From contig CM055110.1 in NCBI GenBank assembly GCA_029204225.1, positions 39,437,515 through 39,501,514 on the forward strand: a stretch of DNA of 64,000 bases, given 5' to 3'. The position numbers were made by a program, and so were the translations under genes. The notes under the pieces are model-generated. The model made no database searches and was not told the origin of the DNA. It saw nothing but the letters and a program-made list of their open reading frames with translations. Every line of letters begins with the position of its first letter. Positions within the stretch are counted from its first letter, which is position 1. This stretch comes from Diphasiastrum complanatum (Eukaryota > Streptophyta > Lycopodiopsida > Lycopodiales > Lycopodiaceae). Shown piece by piece: positions 1-11,979 of this stretch.

Positions 1-1
1 C

Positions 2-142
2 TATGCAATGCTCCCACTCATGTACTGTAGAACGCAAGACATGGTTGCAGATATTTTCATGAAGACATTAAGTGTTAATGCACACAACAAGTTTTGTGCA
101 TTGCTTAGTCTGAAGATCAAGGCATTCATGGATCCAAATTAA
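2..142 (+). CDS. Copia RNase H, C-terminal end (element A1)
   Basis: Last 46 codons of a Ty1/Copia polyprotein that enters from the left edge. The frame is open from base 2, reads YCRTQDMVADIFMK (the usual tail block of Copia RNase H) and stops at TAA 140-142. A polypurine tract (AAGGGGGGG, 141-149) and an LTR follow directly, which fixes strand and position in the element. RNase H degrades the RNA of the RNA-DNA hybrid during reverse transcription. Whether the rest of the element is intact cannot be seen here. Confidence 0.8.
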   Translation, partial: YAMLPLMYCRTQDMVADIFMKTLSVNAHNKFCALLSLKIKAFMDPN

Positions 143-149
143 GGGGGGG

Positions 150-951
150 TGTTGGATTTATCTCCTTTACTATCCTAAATTCTATTTTAATTTGCCTCCA
201 TTCATATTGCTGTATTTTCCTTGTGTTGTCGCACAGTCTGCATATTTACATGTAAAATAAGACAGGCGAATAAAACGAGATTGTCTGCATAAATACAAGT
301 AAATTTCCATAGGCAAAAAAGGCGAAAAAAGATGACATTGTGTTTTTACACGTGATTTGTGAGAGGCGAAAAAGGCGACACTGTTCTACAAATGCTAAAG
401 GTGCCCTTATAGAAAAAGCGAAGGTACCTTGTAAATCAGTTTTTAAGGCAGTTGTCAGAGTGTCGCGTTTTTCGCATTTTCATCAATGTTAATTTCAGCG
501 AAGGCTGACGTCGCAGCCTTCTCACGCTCACCCCATGCACTGTGCAATCAGATTTGACAACGACATCAGCCACCCACGATCTCCCACAGACATCACATCC
601 ACTTTTGTACTTTCTTCATCTACACACCTGTAAAAATTATGTATATATTGAATACCATCTGCGTATTCAAGATGGCATTAGAATGAAACATCATTGATAA
701 TCAGAGATAGACATTGTAGATGCTTTCGCACATTGATTCTTTCTTCCAGATGTATTGTCAGTAATAGATTTATCACTTTTACAAATTGTGTGATTAGCTT
801 TGTGAAGCACACAGTTGCGTCCGCTATTATTTTGTGCTCACCTGCATAATTGACCTATATATTTCACTATACTTAATCTGATTACAACTCTTTTTGTTCT
901 GCGTTCATATTTGTGTCAATAGTTATCTTCTTCACACTCCTCTTTCCAACA
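150..951 (+). repeat. 3' LTR of Copia A1
   Basis: Begins TGTTGG right after the polypurine tract and ends CCAACA, a proper inverted terminal pair. It is homologous over most of its length to the LTR at 2605-3726 but differs in two ways. It lacks about 320 bp near the 3' end, between a GTGTCA-like stretch and the terminal 25 bp. It also carries an extra 115-bp segment (about 364-478) flanked by inverted repeats. The five bases after it (ACGGC) would be one target-site copy; the other lies outside the window. Confidence 0.8.
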
Positions 952-2604
<1,653 letters not shown>

Positions 2605-3726
2605 TGTTGGATTTATCTCCTCTACTCTCCTAAATCCCATTTTAATCTGCCTTCATTCATGCTGCATTTTTACTCACATTGTCACACAATCTGCATATTT
2701 ACATGTAAAATAAGACAGACGAATAAAACACGACTGTTTGCATATATACAAGTAAATCCTCATAGACGAAGAAAAGACGAAAGAAACGCGACACTGTGTT
2801 TTCACACGCGTTTTGTGACAGACACTTCACCAACGTTCATTTTAGCAAAAGCTGACGTCACGGCCTTCTCATGCTTATCTCATGCAACTGTGCTAATGGA
2901 TCTGACAACGATAGCAGCCACCCACAATCTCCTACAGACAACATATCCACTTTGTACTTTCTTCATCTGCACACCTGTAAAAAGATGTATATATGTTGGA
3001 TACCATTTGCGTATTACAACGACGAGGATCAAGAGAGAATAAGTGTGTAATATAGAGCATGTATCAGAAGTTTGTGAGATAGACGAAGTAGATGCCCTAG
3101 TGCATTGATTCTTTATTTGTCAGTAACAGGTTCATTCCTGATTTACAGATTGTTTAAGCTTTGTAGAGCACGCGGTTTCGTCCGCTATTGTCTTGTGCTT
3201 TACCGCATTGTTGACATGTACATTTCGCTGTACTCAATCTGATAACAGCTCTCTTATTCTATGTTCAGATTAGTGTCATATTGCTATGCTTATTTTCATT
3301 CTGTCTGGCTTTCTTGTTGTTCAATCTGGTAATCTGTGCTTAGCAAGTAATTATTAGTCTAGTTGTTGACAGCTAATATTTTGTCTTGCCTTTCGCGAAT
3401 TATTTGCGATTGATTATCAGTCGAGCTCAGTCTAGCTCTTTCGTGAATCATTTGCGACTAATAATTTGCCTAGCTGTTGGCAACAAATTATTCTTCTGGT
3501 GTTTTTGTTAATGTTTGGCAAAACGACCGTGATTTCTATCACTAACGTTCTGTTTGTTTTCTGATAGGCGTAGTCATGTTTAGGGAAGAAGTAATATAGC
3601 TCATTCCACTGCGCACGAACACATTCCGTTCAAGTTCATTTCTCATTCGAGTTTTGAGTTCTCTTCATTTTCGTGTTCTTTTGAGCTATTTTCGTCTCTC
3701 ATCCTCACACACCCTCCTTCCCAACA
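2605..3726 (+). repeat. 5' LTR of Copia A2
   Basis: 1122 bp, TGTTGG...CCAACA, followed with no gap by a primer-binding site, so it is a 5' LTR on the plus strand. It is the same family as 150-951 and a more distant relative of 27250-28379, sharing for example the GTGATTTCTATCAC block near its 3' third. The five bases before it (TCTTT, 2600-2604) would be the target duplication; the partner copy is not found because the element is split. Confidence 0.88.
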
Positions 3727-3738
3727 TGGTATCAGAGC
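3727..3738 (+). other. Primer-binding site, initiator tRNA-Met (A2)
   Basis: TGGTATCAGAGC immediately follows the LTR end. This is the standard plant Copia site, complementary to the 3' end of initiator tRNA-Met, where minus-strand DNA synthesis starts. Confidence 0.92.
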
Positions 3739-3879
3739 TAGTTTTGTAGCCTGATAAGCTTCCACATTACAAGACTCTACTAGTCGATAGAGTAATTGCC
3801 TTCTTGTTCTATAATTGTATACTAGATTTTCATACTTAAGTCACTGATAGTTTTCCTATCACCTAGACTATTCTTCCAC

Positions 3880-3987
3880 ATGGATTCCCAAGGGAAAGCC
3901 AGTCCCATCATGGACAAGCTTGATGGAGCCAATTACCATCTGTGGAAATTTAAGATGAAAACTATACTAATGGCTAAAGAATTGTAT
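3880..3987 (+). CDS. Copia gag, N-terminal fragment (A2), cut by insertion of B
   Basis: ATG at 3880 opens 36 codons that include KLDGANYHLWKFKMKT, the hallmark start of plant Copia gag (UBN2-type: '...L-x-G-x-N-Y-x-x-W-K'). The frame ends exactly where Copia B begins at 3988. Gag would form the virus-like particle. The remainder of A2 is not recognisable elsewhere in the window; it may lie beyond the nest or be lost. Confidence 0.8.
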
Positions 3988-3996
3988 TGTTGATTT

Positions 3997-4006
3997 CACA
4001 CGTGTG
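3997..4006. promoter_or_regulatory. CACACGTGTG palindrome, last bases of B LTR
   Basis: Perfect 10-bp palindrome with a CACGTG (G-box) core, 9 bp inside the end of the LTR. Function is inferred from the motif only. Confidence 0.35.
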
Positions 4007-4147
4007 GACTGTCCACAACATGTACTTGTGATCTCCTAAGGTGTGTAGATGCACCAAGATCAAGACTAGATTGAGATTCAAGATCAATCTTTGATTCTAT
4101 GGCAAAAACACACTACTACATGCATTCAATCACTTCCAACTCTCACT

Positions 4148-4157
4148 CACACGTGTG
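4148..4157. promoter_or_regulatory. Second CACACGTGTG palindrome in B LTR
   Basis: Same 10-bp sequence 151 bp from the first, again inside the LTR, context ACTCACACGTGTGGGA. Confidence 0.35.
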
Positions 4158-4728
4158 GGAAGTGTTCCAAAAAAAATCTAAGTAAAAACAAGCTGCTCTC
4201 CTCAAGTAGAGAGAGAAAATCATCATGAGCTCTCGGGTAGAGAGAGAAAGCTAGAAAACCAATTACTCACAAAATCCACTCAATCTCAAAATCAATTAGA
4301 TCCAAATGAGAAGTACAATGATACTAGTAGATCCACGAGCTACCACTATGATTAACTATGATTGGAACCACCTCTTAATCCTATTGGACCATTGATCCAT
4401 TCACGTCTAAATTCTATTGGACCATTTGCAAGCAAACCTCAAATTCTATTGGACCCCTCAAGGTTCCACCTCTAAATCCTATTGGACCTCTTCAATTTCA
4501 TCAAACGAAAGTATTACACTTGTCTACACTCTAATTGGCACGAGTTTAGCCTCTTACTCTATTTTGGCTAAATAGTGGCATTACAAGTGGAAATGGGTAA
4601 TTTGCCATCTATGCCAAATTTGGTCCTATCAACATCCTACACCTCGATGCTTGATATAAAAACATAAGACTCCTATATCTAACATAGATAATCTTTTTCA
4701 ATTCTTCACACTCCTCCTCAAAAATTAT

Positions 4729-5490
4729 CTATGAAGATTTGAGCATTGATCTTGATATAACTCCAAGATTAGATCTATGCTTGATGAAAGCACTTTTGCT
4801 CAAAGGCTTGGTGAGTAGATCGGCAATACAAGAGGACGAGTTGACATGCTCCAAATATATTTCTCCTCCAATAAGCTTTTCTCTCACAAAATTGTGTGCC
4901 ACTTCTATATGCTTGCTTTTTGCATGAAATATGGGATTATTGGCAAGAGCTTGGGCCGAGATATTATCACACTTGATCATCTTCCTTGATGCAGTTTAGC
5001 TCCAATAATAATCTCTTGATCCAAAGCACCTCTTTGGTGGTTGTAGTGACTGCTTTGTACTCAGCCTCACATGAAGAGAGAGAGATATAGTTTCTTGCTT
5101 TTTGGAAAGCCAAGATATTGACTGCCTCCAAGAAAGATATTGTAAGCACTAATAGACTTTTGATCCATCTTGTCACTTGAAAAATCCGAATCCGAGTAGC
5201 TAACAGTGGGTAGATCTTCACTTTTATAAAGTAGACCATAATCACAAGATGAAGATACATATCTTAGAATCCTCTTGGCCATCTTCCTCTTGTATAAATT
5301 GACTCAATTTGTGCACACAAAAACTTAAATCGGGCCTAGTAATGGTAAGCCAAATCAAGGAGCCTACAAGACTCCTAAACAGTGTGATGTCCTCGAAGGA
5401 TCTTTCATCACCTTTATTAGGATCTTTTACAATTTGCTCCATTGGAGTATGTATGCTCTTAGAATTTTCCATATGGAATTTTTTCAACAT
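4729..5490 (-). pseudogene. Copia RT C-terminus and RNase H (B)
   Basis: Broken into three frames. The upstream one (5490-5242) reads the end of RT through RSLVGSLIWLTITRPDLSF and KLSQF. The next two (5260-4967 and 4980-4729) carry RNase H: YSDSDF (first catalytic Asp), SSCEAEYKAV (catalytic Glu) and MIKCDNISAQALANNPIFHAKS (third Asp and the HARSKH-like block), ending LLTKPLSKS. Element E at 46.8-47.7 kb shows the same protein almost unbroken, so the breaks here are decay. Confidence 0.85.
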
Positions 5491-6320
5491 ACAGTGATCA
5501 TATCTAGATTGGCATATAAAAACATGATCTCTAGCTTAGTTTCATCAACTAGCTTGATACAACTTCCACAAATAATAATGTCATCAACATAAACTAGAAG
5601 AATGACGATATTACTATCAACAAACTTTAGATACATGGAAGAATCATAGTCACTAAGAGTAAATCGTAATGAGATAAGGAAAAAAGTAAGTCTTGAATAC
5701 CATGATCTTGGTGCTTGCTTGAGTCCATAAAGACTTTTGAAGAGCAAGCACACTTTGGACTCATCCTTGATGAATCCTTGAGGTTGTTCCATATAGATCT
5801 CCTCCTCAGGATAACCATTTAGAAAAGCATTGGATACATCTAATTGGAACACCTTCCACTTAAAGAAACAAGCAAGAGAAATAAGAATTCTTATTGTCAC
5901 CATCTTTGCAATGGGTGCAAAGGTTTCCTCATAATCAAGGCCATGGATTTGAGCAAATCCTTTAGCACATATTCTTGCTTTATACTTGTTGATGGTGCCA
6001 TCATGATTGTACTTGATCCGAAATACCCATTTGCAACCAATCACATGCTTGTTGGATGGAGGATCCACAAGCTCCCAAGTATTGTTGGTCAATGCATCAT
6101 ACTCTTGCTTCATGGCATCATACCACTCTTTGGTATTAAGTGCCTCTTGTACATTCTTTGGCTCTTCATGAGAGACATAAAAAACATAATTAGTGGAATC
6201 AAGATCCACTTGTTTGCCTTTGTCAACATATGAGAGCCTCTTAGGCTCGGATCTATCTCTCATGGATCTTCTTGGTGAGAAAATCCAAGGAGAGTCTTCT
6301 TCAATTCTCGACCCCACCAC
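5484..6320 (-). pseudogene. Copia reverse transcriptase (B)
   Basis: 278 codons. The RT start block is clear ([68 protein letters not shown]). The catalytic box is intact as LLVYVDDIII. Compared with element E, 20 codons after VDETK are missing in frame (from ISLGKEF to IHYILG in E) and the frame shifts shortly after, so the product would be dead. The start overlaps the end of the integrase frame, the usual sign of a lost base in a single polyprotein. Confidence 0.88.
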
Positions 6321-7705
6321 ATCATAAAAGCTTCAAAATCAATAATAGGTGATGCATCCATAGACTTCTTGATCTCGGCCTCTTCAAAAGATGAATGTTG
6401 ATCTTCATGAAAGACAACATCTCTACTTTCAATAACTTGAGAAGTAGAGAGTACAAAGACTCTGTAGGCCTTTTTGGTGGATGAGTATCCAACCATGATC
6501 CCTTTGCATGCACTAGGATCTTCCTTCTTCCTTGTTTCCAAGGGAATATGGGCAAAGCATATGCATCCAAAAACTCTAAGGTGATCAACCTTAGGCTTCT
6601 TCAAATATAAGATTTCATATGGTGACTTTTCTCCAAGAGCTATATGTGGGAGGCTATTGCAAAGATAATTTGCATAATTAATGGCTTCTCCCCAAAAATC
6701 TTTGGGAAAAGATGCCTCAATTCTCATAGATTTTGCACATTCACATAGAGATCTATTCTTTCTCTTGGCCACTCCATTTTGAGATGGAGAATAGGCACAA
6801 GAGAACTCTCTTTTAATGCCTTCAAGCTCACAAAAATCATGAAATTTATTGCAGATATATTCACCACCTCCATCACATCTAAGAGCTTTAATCTTGAATG
6901 AGAATTGCTTCTCTACATAAGCTTTGAAAATAAGGAAATGATCAAACACCATAGATTTAGAAGCAAGAAGATATATCCAAGTGAATCTTGTGAAATCATC
7001 AATGAAAGTAACAAAACAAGTGCCTCCTCCCTTGCTTATAGTTGATGAGAAATGCACATCCGAGTGGATTAACTCCAAAGGATGCTTGCTTTTGATAGAA
7101 GATCTTGTAAATGGCTTTTTGTGAGATTTAGCAATAGCACAAGCCTCACAAGGCTTGATCTTCTTGGAGAATGACTTTGGCAAGCCAATAGCTTTGGCCT
7201 CTTTGATCATAGAGAGCATGGATTTGTAGTTGGAATGTCCCAACCTCCTATGCCATAATTCCTCCATAGAGAGATTGTTCACAAGAGCAACATTACAAAA
7301 ATTCACATATTCATTTGGATCTAGTTTATAGATGCCTCCAAATCTAGATCCTAATGCAAGTATCTCATCATTCTTTTTGATAGTACAAGTATCAACATTG
7401 AATTTTACATCAAGGCCATTATCAAGAAATTGGCCAACACTAATGAGATTCTTAGTAAGCTTAGGCACATAAAGCACTTTAGAAAGAGAAAGAACTTTAG
7501 AGGATGCAAGCTTTAAGGGAATGTTCCCTATGCCTTCAATAGGACATTCAAAATCATTTGCAGTGTGTATTGATTTCTTGACTCCATCATAAGGTGCAAT
7601 AGAAGAGAAAGAGTCTTTGGAGCTACACATATGTGAAGAGGCTCCACTATCAATATACCATAAGTCGTCCTTCTTGAAAGGAGTGGATGAGAAGCTAGTG
7701 ACCAT
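6260..7705 (-). pseudogene. Copia protease end plus integrase (B)
   Basis: Open for 481 codons. It begins with the aspartic protease block WYIDSGASSHMCSSKDSF, then GAG-pre-integrase (LWHRRLGHSNYKSM with CEACAIAKS), then the integrase core with HSDVH (first Asp), CDGGGEY (second Asp) and SQNGVAKRKNRS, where the third acidic residue (normally QNGVAERK) is Lys. The C-terminal region LRVFGCICFAHIPLETRKK is complete. The Glu-to-Lys change alone would abolish strand transfer. It was originally fused to gag upstream and RT downstream. Confidence 0.88.
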
Positions 7706-7714
7706 AAGAGATCC

Positions 7715-8119
7715 CTATCCATCACTTGCAATTGTGTCTTCCTTCTCATTGGTGATGTTGGCTTGCATGAGTTGATTCTTCTTCTTGAAGCAATTGGTGG
7801 CATAATGGCCTTTCTTGTCACAATAAAAGCACTTGATCTTCTTCTTCTTGAGCTTGGATGACGAAGCATTAGAGGAATCATCTTCCTCCTCATCTTTGTC
7901 TTTGGATTTGGCTTTGTCCTTGCTTGAGGATTGTTGAAATTGGTTCTTGCTCCTCCCTTTGTGCTTGTCCTTGGCAAAGAGGGCTTTGCCATCATTATGA
8001 GTGAGAGAAAGCTTGTCCATCCTCAAGAGCTTGTACTCTTGTCTTGATTCTTCATAAATTAGCACACTTTGGAGAGCCTCCAAACTTGGTAGCTCCTCCT
8101 TAATGGCATAGGATTGGAC
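7715..8119 (-). pseudogene. Copia gag, C-terminal part (B)
   Basis: Gag from SYAIKEELPSLEALQ through a basic linker to the CCHC zinc knuckle CFYCDKKGHYATNCFKKK (nucleic-acid binding). A TAG at the end separates it from the protease frame, where the full copy would read through. The upstream boundary is artificial: codons before SYAIKEE belong to the LTR of element C. The homologous complete N-terminus can be seen in element F (55.07 kb). Confidence 0.85.
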
Positions 8120-8546
8120 TGTGAAAAATGCAAAAATAAGCTTGGTAGAGGCCAAAAATTTTGTATATAGATAAACACAAATGTGTGGAGCCTGTTCTCA
8201 CGTGTGAAAATAGTGTACTTGTCATGTACCATAATCATATAGGTTGTACATATGATTTAATTCAAGTTCTAGTGGCTAAAAAGGCCAAAAACTAGTTTTC
8301 TACTTAGGTGTCATATCACATCTGTAGAGGACAGTTCACATGTGTTGAATAATCTGAAGTAGGCGAATTTTGACTTCTAGAAGATTTCCAAGTAGATCTC
8401 CATATAGAAGGAAAATGGACCAAAAGTGCTCAAAATAGAAGGTTTTGTCCAAGTGTCAGTTTTGCATGATGAATCATCATATGACAAAGCACCTTCACAC
8501 ATGTGGGATCAGAGGGATGATCAGTACCCCGAGCTCCCACTTATTG

Positions 8547-8555
8547 TATATATAG
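8547..8555 (+). promoter_or_regulatory. TATA box of C-family LTR
   Basis: TATATATAG, preserved at the equivalent place in the two D LTRs (11533-11541 and 15228-15236 on the minus strand). It would place the U3/R border near 8580. Confidence 0.55.
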
Positions 8556-8712
8556 AGCCACATTTGACCATAATCATTGTGAGACACCAATCTTGGTTTT
8601 GGAAGCAATTTTGAGTGATTCTCTCCATTTGTCTACATTTGTTTTGATTGTTTTGAGGTTCTATCAATGTGTACTTGATTTTCAGGTTCTAGTCCGTACT
8701 TAGACAGTGTTT

Positions 8713-8722
8713 CACACGTGTG
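8713..8722. promoter_or_regulatory. CACACGTGTG palindrome in C LTR
   Basis: Lies in TTTCACACGTGTGAAAC, so the symmetry extends to 16 bp. It is downstream of the TATA box, in presumptive R/U5. The right LTR of D keeps it; the left LTR of D has CACACATGTG. Confidence 0.35.
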
Positions 8723-8900
8723 AAACTAGAAAGTACACCTACCTTCAACTAATGATTGTTCTTGTTATGATTTTGTGTCTAGAATTGATCTAGATTGATC
8801 TTAATCTCAAGTAGATTGATAGATCAAGTAATCTGACAACCAATCCCTCTTAAGGATTAGACTAGGATCCAATCTTGGTCCTTTTTGTACTTTTTTCACA

Positions 8901-8912
8901 TGGTATCATAGC
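8901..8912 (+). other. Primer-binding site of element C
   Basis: TGGTATCATAGC, one base off the usual initiator tRNA-Met site, directly after the LTR. Confidence 0.85.
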
Positions 8913-9075
8913 CTAGTACAAGAGGTTCTGTTGAAATTGATAGGGATAATCCAAACCAAAGCCAAAAATTAGCAATTTTTTGGAAACTAGTCAAATTTTG
9001 TGTAGCGAGTTGGATTTGATAGCTATCCTCAAATTTTTTGGTCCAGATCTTGTTGTGAAATGTAGGAACTCTTTT

Positions 9076-9085
9076 CACACGTGTG
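9076..9085. promoter_or_regulatory. CACACGTGTG palindrome in C leader
   Basis: Inside the untranslated leader, in TTTTCACACGTGTGAATC. The equivalent place in D (about 14698-14707) reads CACACATTTG. Confidence 0.3.
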
Positions 9086-9392
9086 AATCTGTACAGCTCC
9101 GGTTTTGACTGAGAAATTTCAAAAATTTGTAGAATTTGACTCACATACCCAATTTGAGTGATTTTTGGTGCAAAATCAAGCATTTTCTATAGTGAATCTA
9201 ATCTCTTGATTAGTTCTTGGATTAGATCAGCAAAAAAATAAAATTGAAGCTTGAAATAGGTGCATTAATTGATCTTCTCTGATTTTTTGAGTGTATGTTG
9301 AAGTTAAGAGAGATTTTGCTAAAAATCATAGATTAAGGAGTGATATGCAAGGTGAGAGGTTGAAATCCATTGTACCATCACTCTAGATTTAA

Positions 9393-10235
9393 TACATTGC
9401 AAGTGAGCATGAGTGCAATATTGAAGGAGTAGGGATTATTCCCTTGAAGCTTGCATCTTCTAAAGATCTCTTTCTCAACAATGTTCTTTTAGTCCCAAAG
9501 CTTACAAAGAACATCTTAACTATTGGCCAACTTCTTGATAGTGGCCTTGATGTCAATTTCCATATTGACAATTGTGTGATCAAGAAGGATGGTGAGATCC
9601 TTGCATATGGATCAAGATTTGAAGGCATCTACAAGTTGGATCCAAGTGAGAATGCAAACTCTCTTGATGTTTCTTATATGTCCAATCTTTCAAAGGAGAA
9701 TGGTCACACAAGATGCACATATCTTCTCTCTTCAAGTTTTATGGTGTATGATTATTCCCTATTATTCAAAACATATGTTGAGAAGCAATTCTCATTGAAG
9801 ATCAAAGCTTTGAGGAGTATTGAAGCTCTTGAAGGAATAGCACTATATGAAGTTTTATTCAAGATGAAGCCTAAGGATGATCACCTTGGTGAACTTGGTA
9901 GTGCTTGCTTTGCACATATTCCCTTGGAAACAAGGAAGAAGGATGATCCAAGCTCATGGATCATGATTGGATACTTATCCATCAAGGACGCCTTTAGTGT
10001 CTTTACACTCTCTATTTCAAATGTGGTTGTGAATAGAGATGTCATATTGCATGAATATCCAACCTTGGAAGTGGCCGAGATCAAGGCTTCTCAAGAAGCA
10101 TCACAAGTTATCCCTTTTGAAGGCATTCAAGTTGTGATGGGGCCGAGATGTGAGGAGTCTCCTCTTCATATGATTTCAAGAAGATCTTCAAGATGCATGG
10201 CCGAGCCTTTATGGCTTACCTTACATGGAAAATAG
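9393..10235 (+). pseudogene. Protease-integrase frame with the catalytic core cut out (element C)
   Basis: Open from 9393 (first ATG 9444) to TAG 10233-10235. It starts in the protease tail (EHECNIEGVGIIPLKLASS, VPKLTKNILTIGQLLDSGLD), then joins straight into the middle of integrase (CTYLLSSSFMVYDYSLLFKTYVEKQFSLKIKALR), then jumps to KPKDDHLGELGSACFAHIP and the C-terminal domain. Against element B about 100 and 95 codons are missing at the two joins. The losses remove the zinc-binding region, HSDVH, CDGGGEY and the QNGVAE region, yet the frame stays open. It ends at SRRSSRCMAEPLWLTLHGK, where an RT linker would begin. No integrase activity is possible. Confidence 0.8.
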
Positions 10236-11186
10236 GGGAATCTTTCATGTAGTATCTACTACAACACATTCATATATGCTTCTCTTCCTTTACTTGATAT
10301 GCTATCTTGCTTTATTGAATTTTTTGGATCTCAAAGTTCAAGAAAGGTTATACTAGTTTTGTATGATGCTTATGGTATGGACATGTTTCTTGCTATTATT
10401 GACTTAGATATGTTTCCAATACTTTTTGAAAGCAAGATATTGTATTATCAAAAGCATGCTCTTGTTCTAGTGAGAACAAGATTGAGCTTGTTACTCATGT
10501 TTTTGAAAATCTTGTTCTCACATGTTTTGGGGCAAATTGTGATCTCCTCTTGAGATTAAGTGAAGCATCCAAAGTGGACACTTACATCCTTGAGAGAGTA
10601 ATTAGCCTAAAAAGATCAAGATAGTATTTGATATCAAGATTAGATCCATCATGGATATAGTTCTTTGTAGATCATGCTGTAAATTTTTACAGCATGATTA
10701 GCATTCTTTTTTACCTTCCCAAAAAGCTATCAGACATGTAAATTGATGGACGATGGCTTACGTTTCATCTCCATCAAGTTTGAAGCTATTTTGACTTCTA
10801 CAAACCAAGAAATCTTCATTCTCAGCCTATATTGCTTCATAGGACCAGTATGAATGCTTCACAAAAGCCTAATAGACCATTTAAGACTGTTGGAGGCATC
10901 ACTATTGGGCTAGGATGGGTGTTTGCACGTTTTTACAACATTTTGCCTTGTGGACGTGCCCCTACTACAGAATTATAACTGCTCTGTTCTCACATGTGTG
11001 AACCCAAATGGCAAGCTGATGTGGCAACTATCTTGGTCACTTGGTCTCCCTCCGTATTGTGCTTTACAGTGCCTAATTTGGTGCACTGTAGCCAAAGTTA
11101 TGGGCATTTGAAATTTTGGCAGTTTTGTGAGCAAAATTTGCAAAATTCGTAATTGTTCTGATCGCATGCTAGTCTTTTTCCTAATT
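10236..11186 (+). other. 3' part of element C, no RT
   Basis: No RT or RNase H motif in any frame. At 10559-10615 a short frame reads SEASKVDTYI followed by ISLKR, matching SEASKVDTYIHKEVVSL inside the long ORF of element D, but here it lies downstream of the WLTLHGK block instead of upstream. The remainder is featureless; it ends at the D insertion. Confidence 0.55.
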
Positions 11187-11979
11187 TGTGAGAAAAGTAC
11201 AAAAAGGACCAAGAGTAGATCCTAATCTGATCCTCAAGAGGGATTGGTTGTCAGATCTACTTGATCTATCAATCTACTTGAGATTAAGATCAATCTAGAT
11301 CAATTCTAGACACAAAATCCTAACAAGAACAATCATTAATTGAAGGTAAGTGTACTTTATGGTTTCACACATGTGAAACACTGTCTGAGTACGGAATCCA
11401 ACCTGAAAATCAAGTACACATTGATAGAACCTCAAAACAATCAAAACAAATGTAGACAAATGGAGAGAATCACTCAAAATTGCTTCCAAAACCAAGATTG
11501 GTGTCTCACATTGATTATGGCCAAATGTGGCTCTATATATACAATAAGTGGGATCTCGTGGTACTGATCATCCCTATGATCCCATATGTGTGAAGGTGCT
11601 TTGTCATATGATGATTCATCATGCAAAACTGACACTTGGACAAAACCTTCTATTTTGAGCACTTTTGGTCCATTTTCCTTCTATATGGAGATCTACTTGG
11701 AAATCTTCTAGAAGTCAAAATTCGCCTACTTCAGCTTATTCCACACATGTGAGCTGTCCTCTACACATGTGATATGACACCTAACCAAAGGATGTGGCTC
11801 ATGCAATCAATAGATTGATGCCATGTGTCATATGTCTAGAAAACTAGTTTTTGGCCTTTTTAGCCACTAGAACTTGAATTAAATCATATGTACAACCTAT
11901 ATGATTATGGTACATGACAAGTACATTATTTTCACACGTGGGAACAGGCTCCACACATGTGTGTTTATCTATATACAAG
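11187..11979 (-). repeat. 3' LTR of element D, missing its first 40 bp
   Basis: On the minus strand it should begin TGTGAAAAATGC, as the right LTR and element C do. Instead the ORF of D runs directly into TTGTATATAGATAA, so about 40 bp of U3 and the polypurine tract are gone. The deletion makes the last codons of the ORF (HLVYR and stop) LTR-derived. TATA box at 11533-11541. Confidence 0.82.

Larger units (their letters stand above)
3988..4710 (-). repeat. 3' LTR of Copia B
   Basis: Minus-strand LTR of 723 bp. It begins TGTGAAGAATTG at 4710 directly after the purine tract GAGGAGGAG (complement of 4711-4719) and ends TCAACA at 3988. It holds two perfect CACACGTGTG palindromes (3997-4006, 4148-4157) and several GAGAGAGA patches. 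No partner LTR is visible because B is cut by C. Confidence 0.82.
3988..8119 (-). mobile_element. Copia B, minus strand, inserted in A2 and truncated by C
   Basis: Read on the minus strand the order is gag (8119 downward), protease plus integrase, RT, RNase H, polypurine tract, 3' LTR (4710 to 3988). The left insertion point lies within the A2 gag (flank TGTAT, 3983-3987). The right end is not a true end: element C begins inside B's gag at 8120, so B's gag N-terminus, primer site and 5' LTR are missing here. The coding part is fairly well kept, with one stop at the gag/protease junction, a few frameshifts and a 20-codon deletion in RT. Confidence 0.85.
8120..8900 (+). repeat. 5' LTR of element C
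   Basis: 781 bp, starting TGTGAAAAATGC and ending TTTTTTCACA, immediately before a primer site. The inverted ends TGTGAAAAA/TTTTTTCACA define the family. Both D LTRs match it at roughly 95% by eye, in opposite orientation. Contains a TATA-type box at 8547-8555 and a CACACGTGTG palindrome at 8713-8722. Confidence 0.87.
8120..11186 (+). mobile_element. Element C: RT-less Copia-type element, plus strand, split by D
   Basis: 5' LTR 8120-8900, primer site 8901-8912 (TGGTATCATAGC), a 490-bp leader, and one integrase-derived frame (9393-10235) followed by about 950 bp without RT or RNase H. It sits in B's gag (flank TTGGAC before 8120). Element D of the same family interrupts it at 11186/11187. Its 3' LTR is not found to the right of D within the window, so the right end is unknown. 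Confidence 0.8.

Noticed and set aside
8426-8614. 62-codon frame conserved between C (8426-8614) and D (11662-11474) LTRs
   Set aside because: It starts at GTG, lies across the TATA box and presumptive transcript start, and is conserved only because the LTRs are 95% alike.
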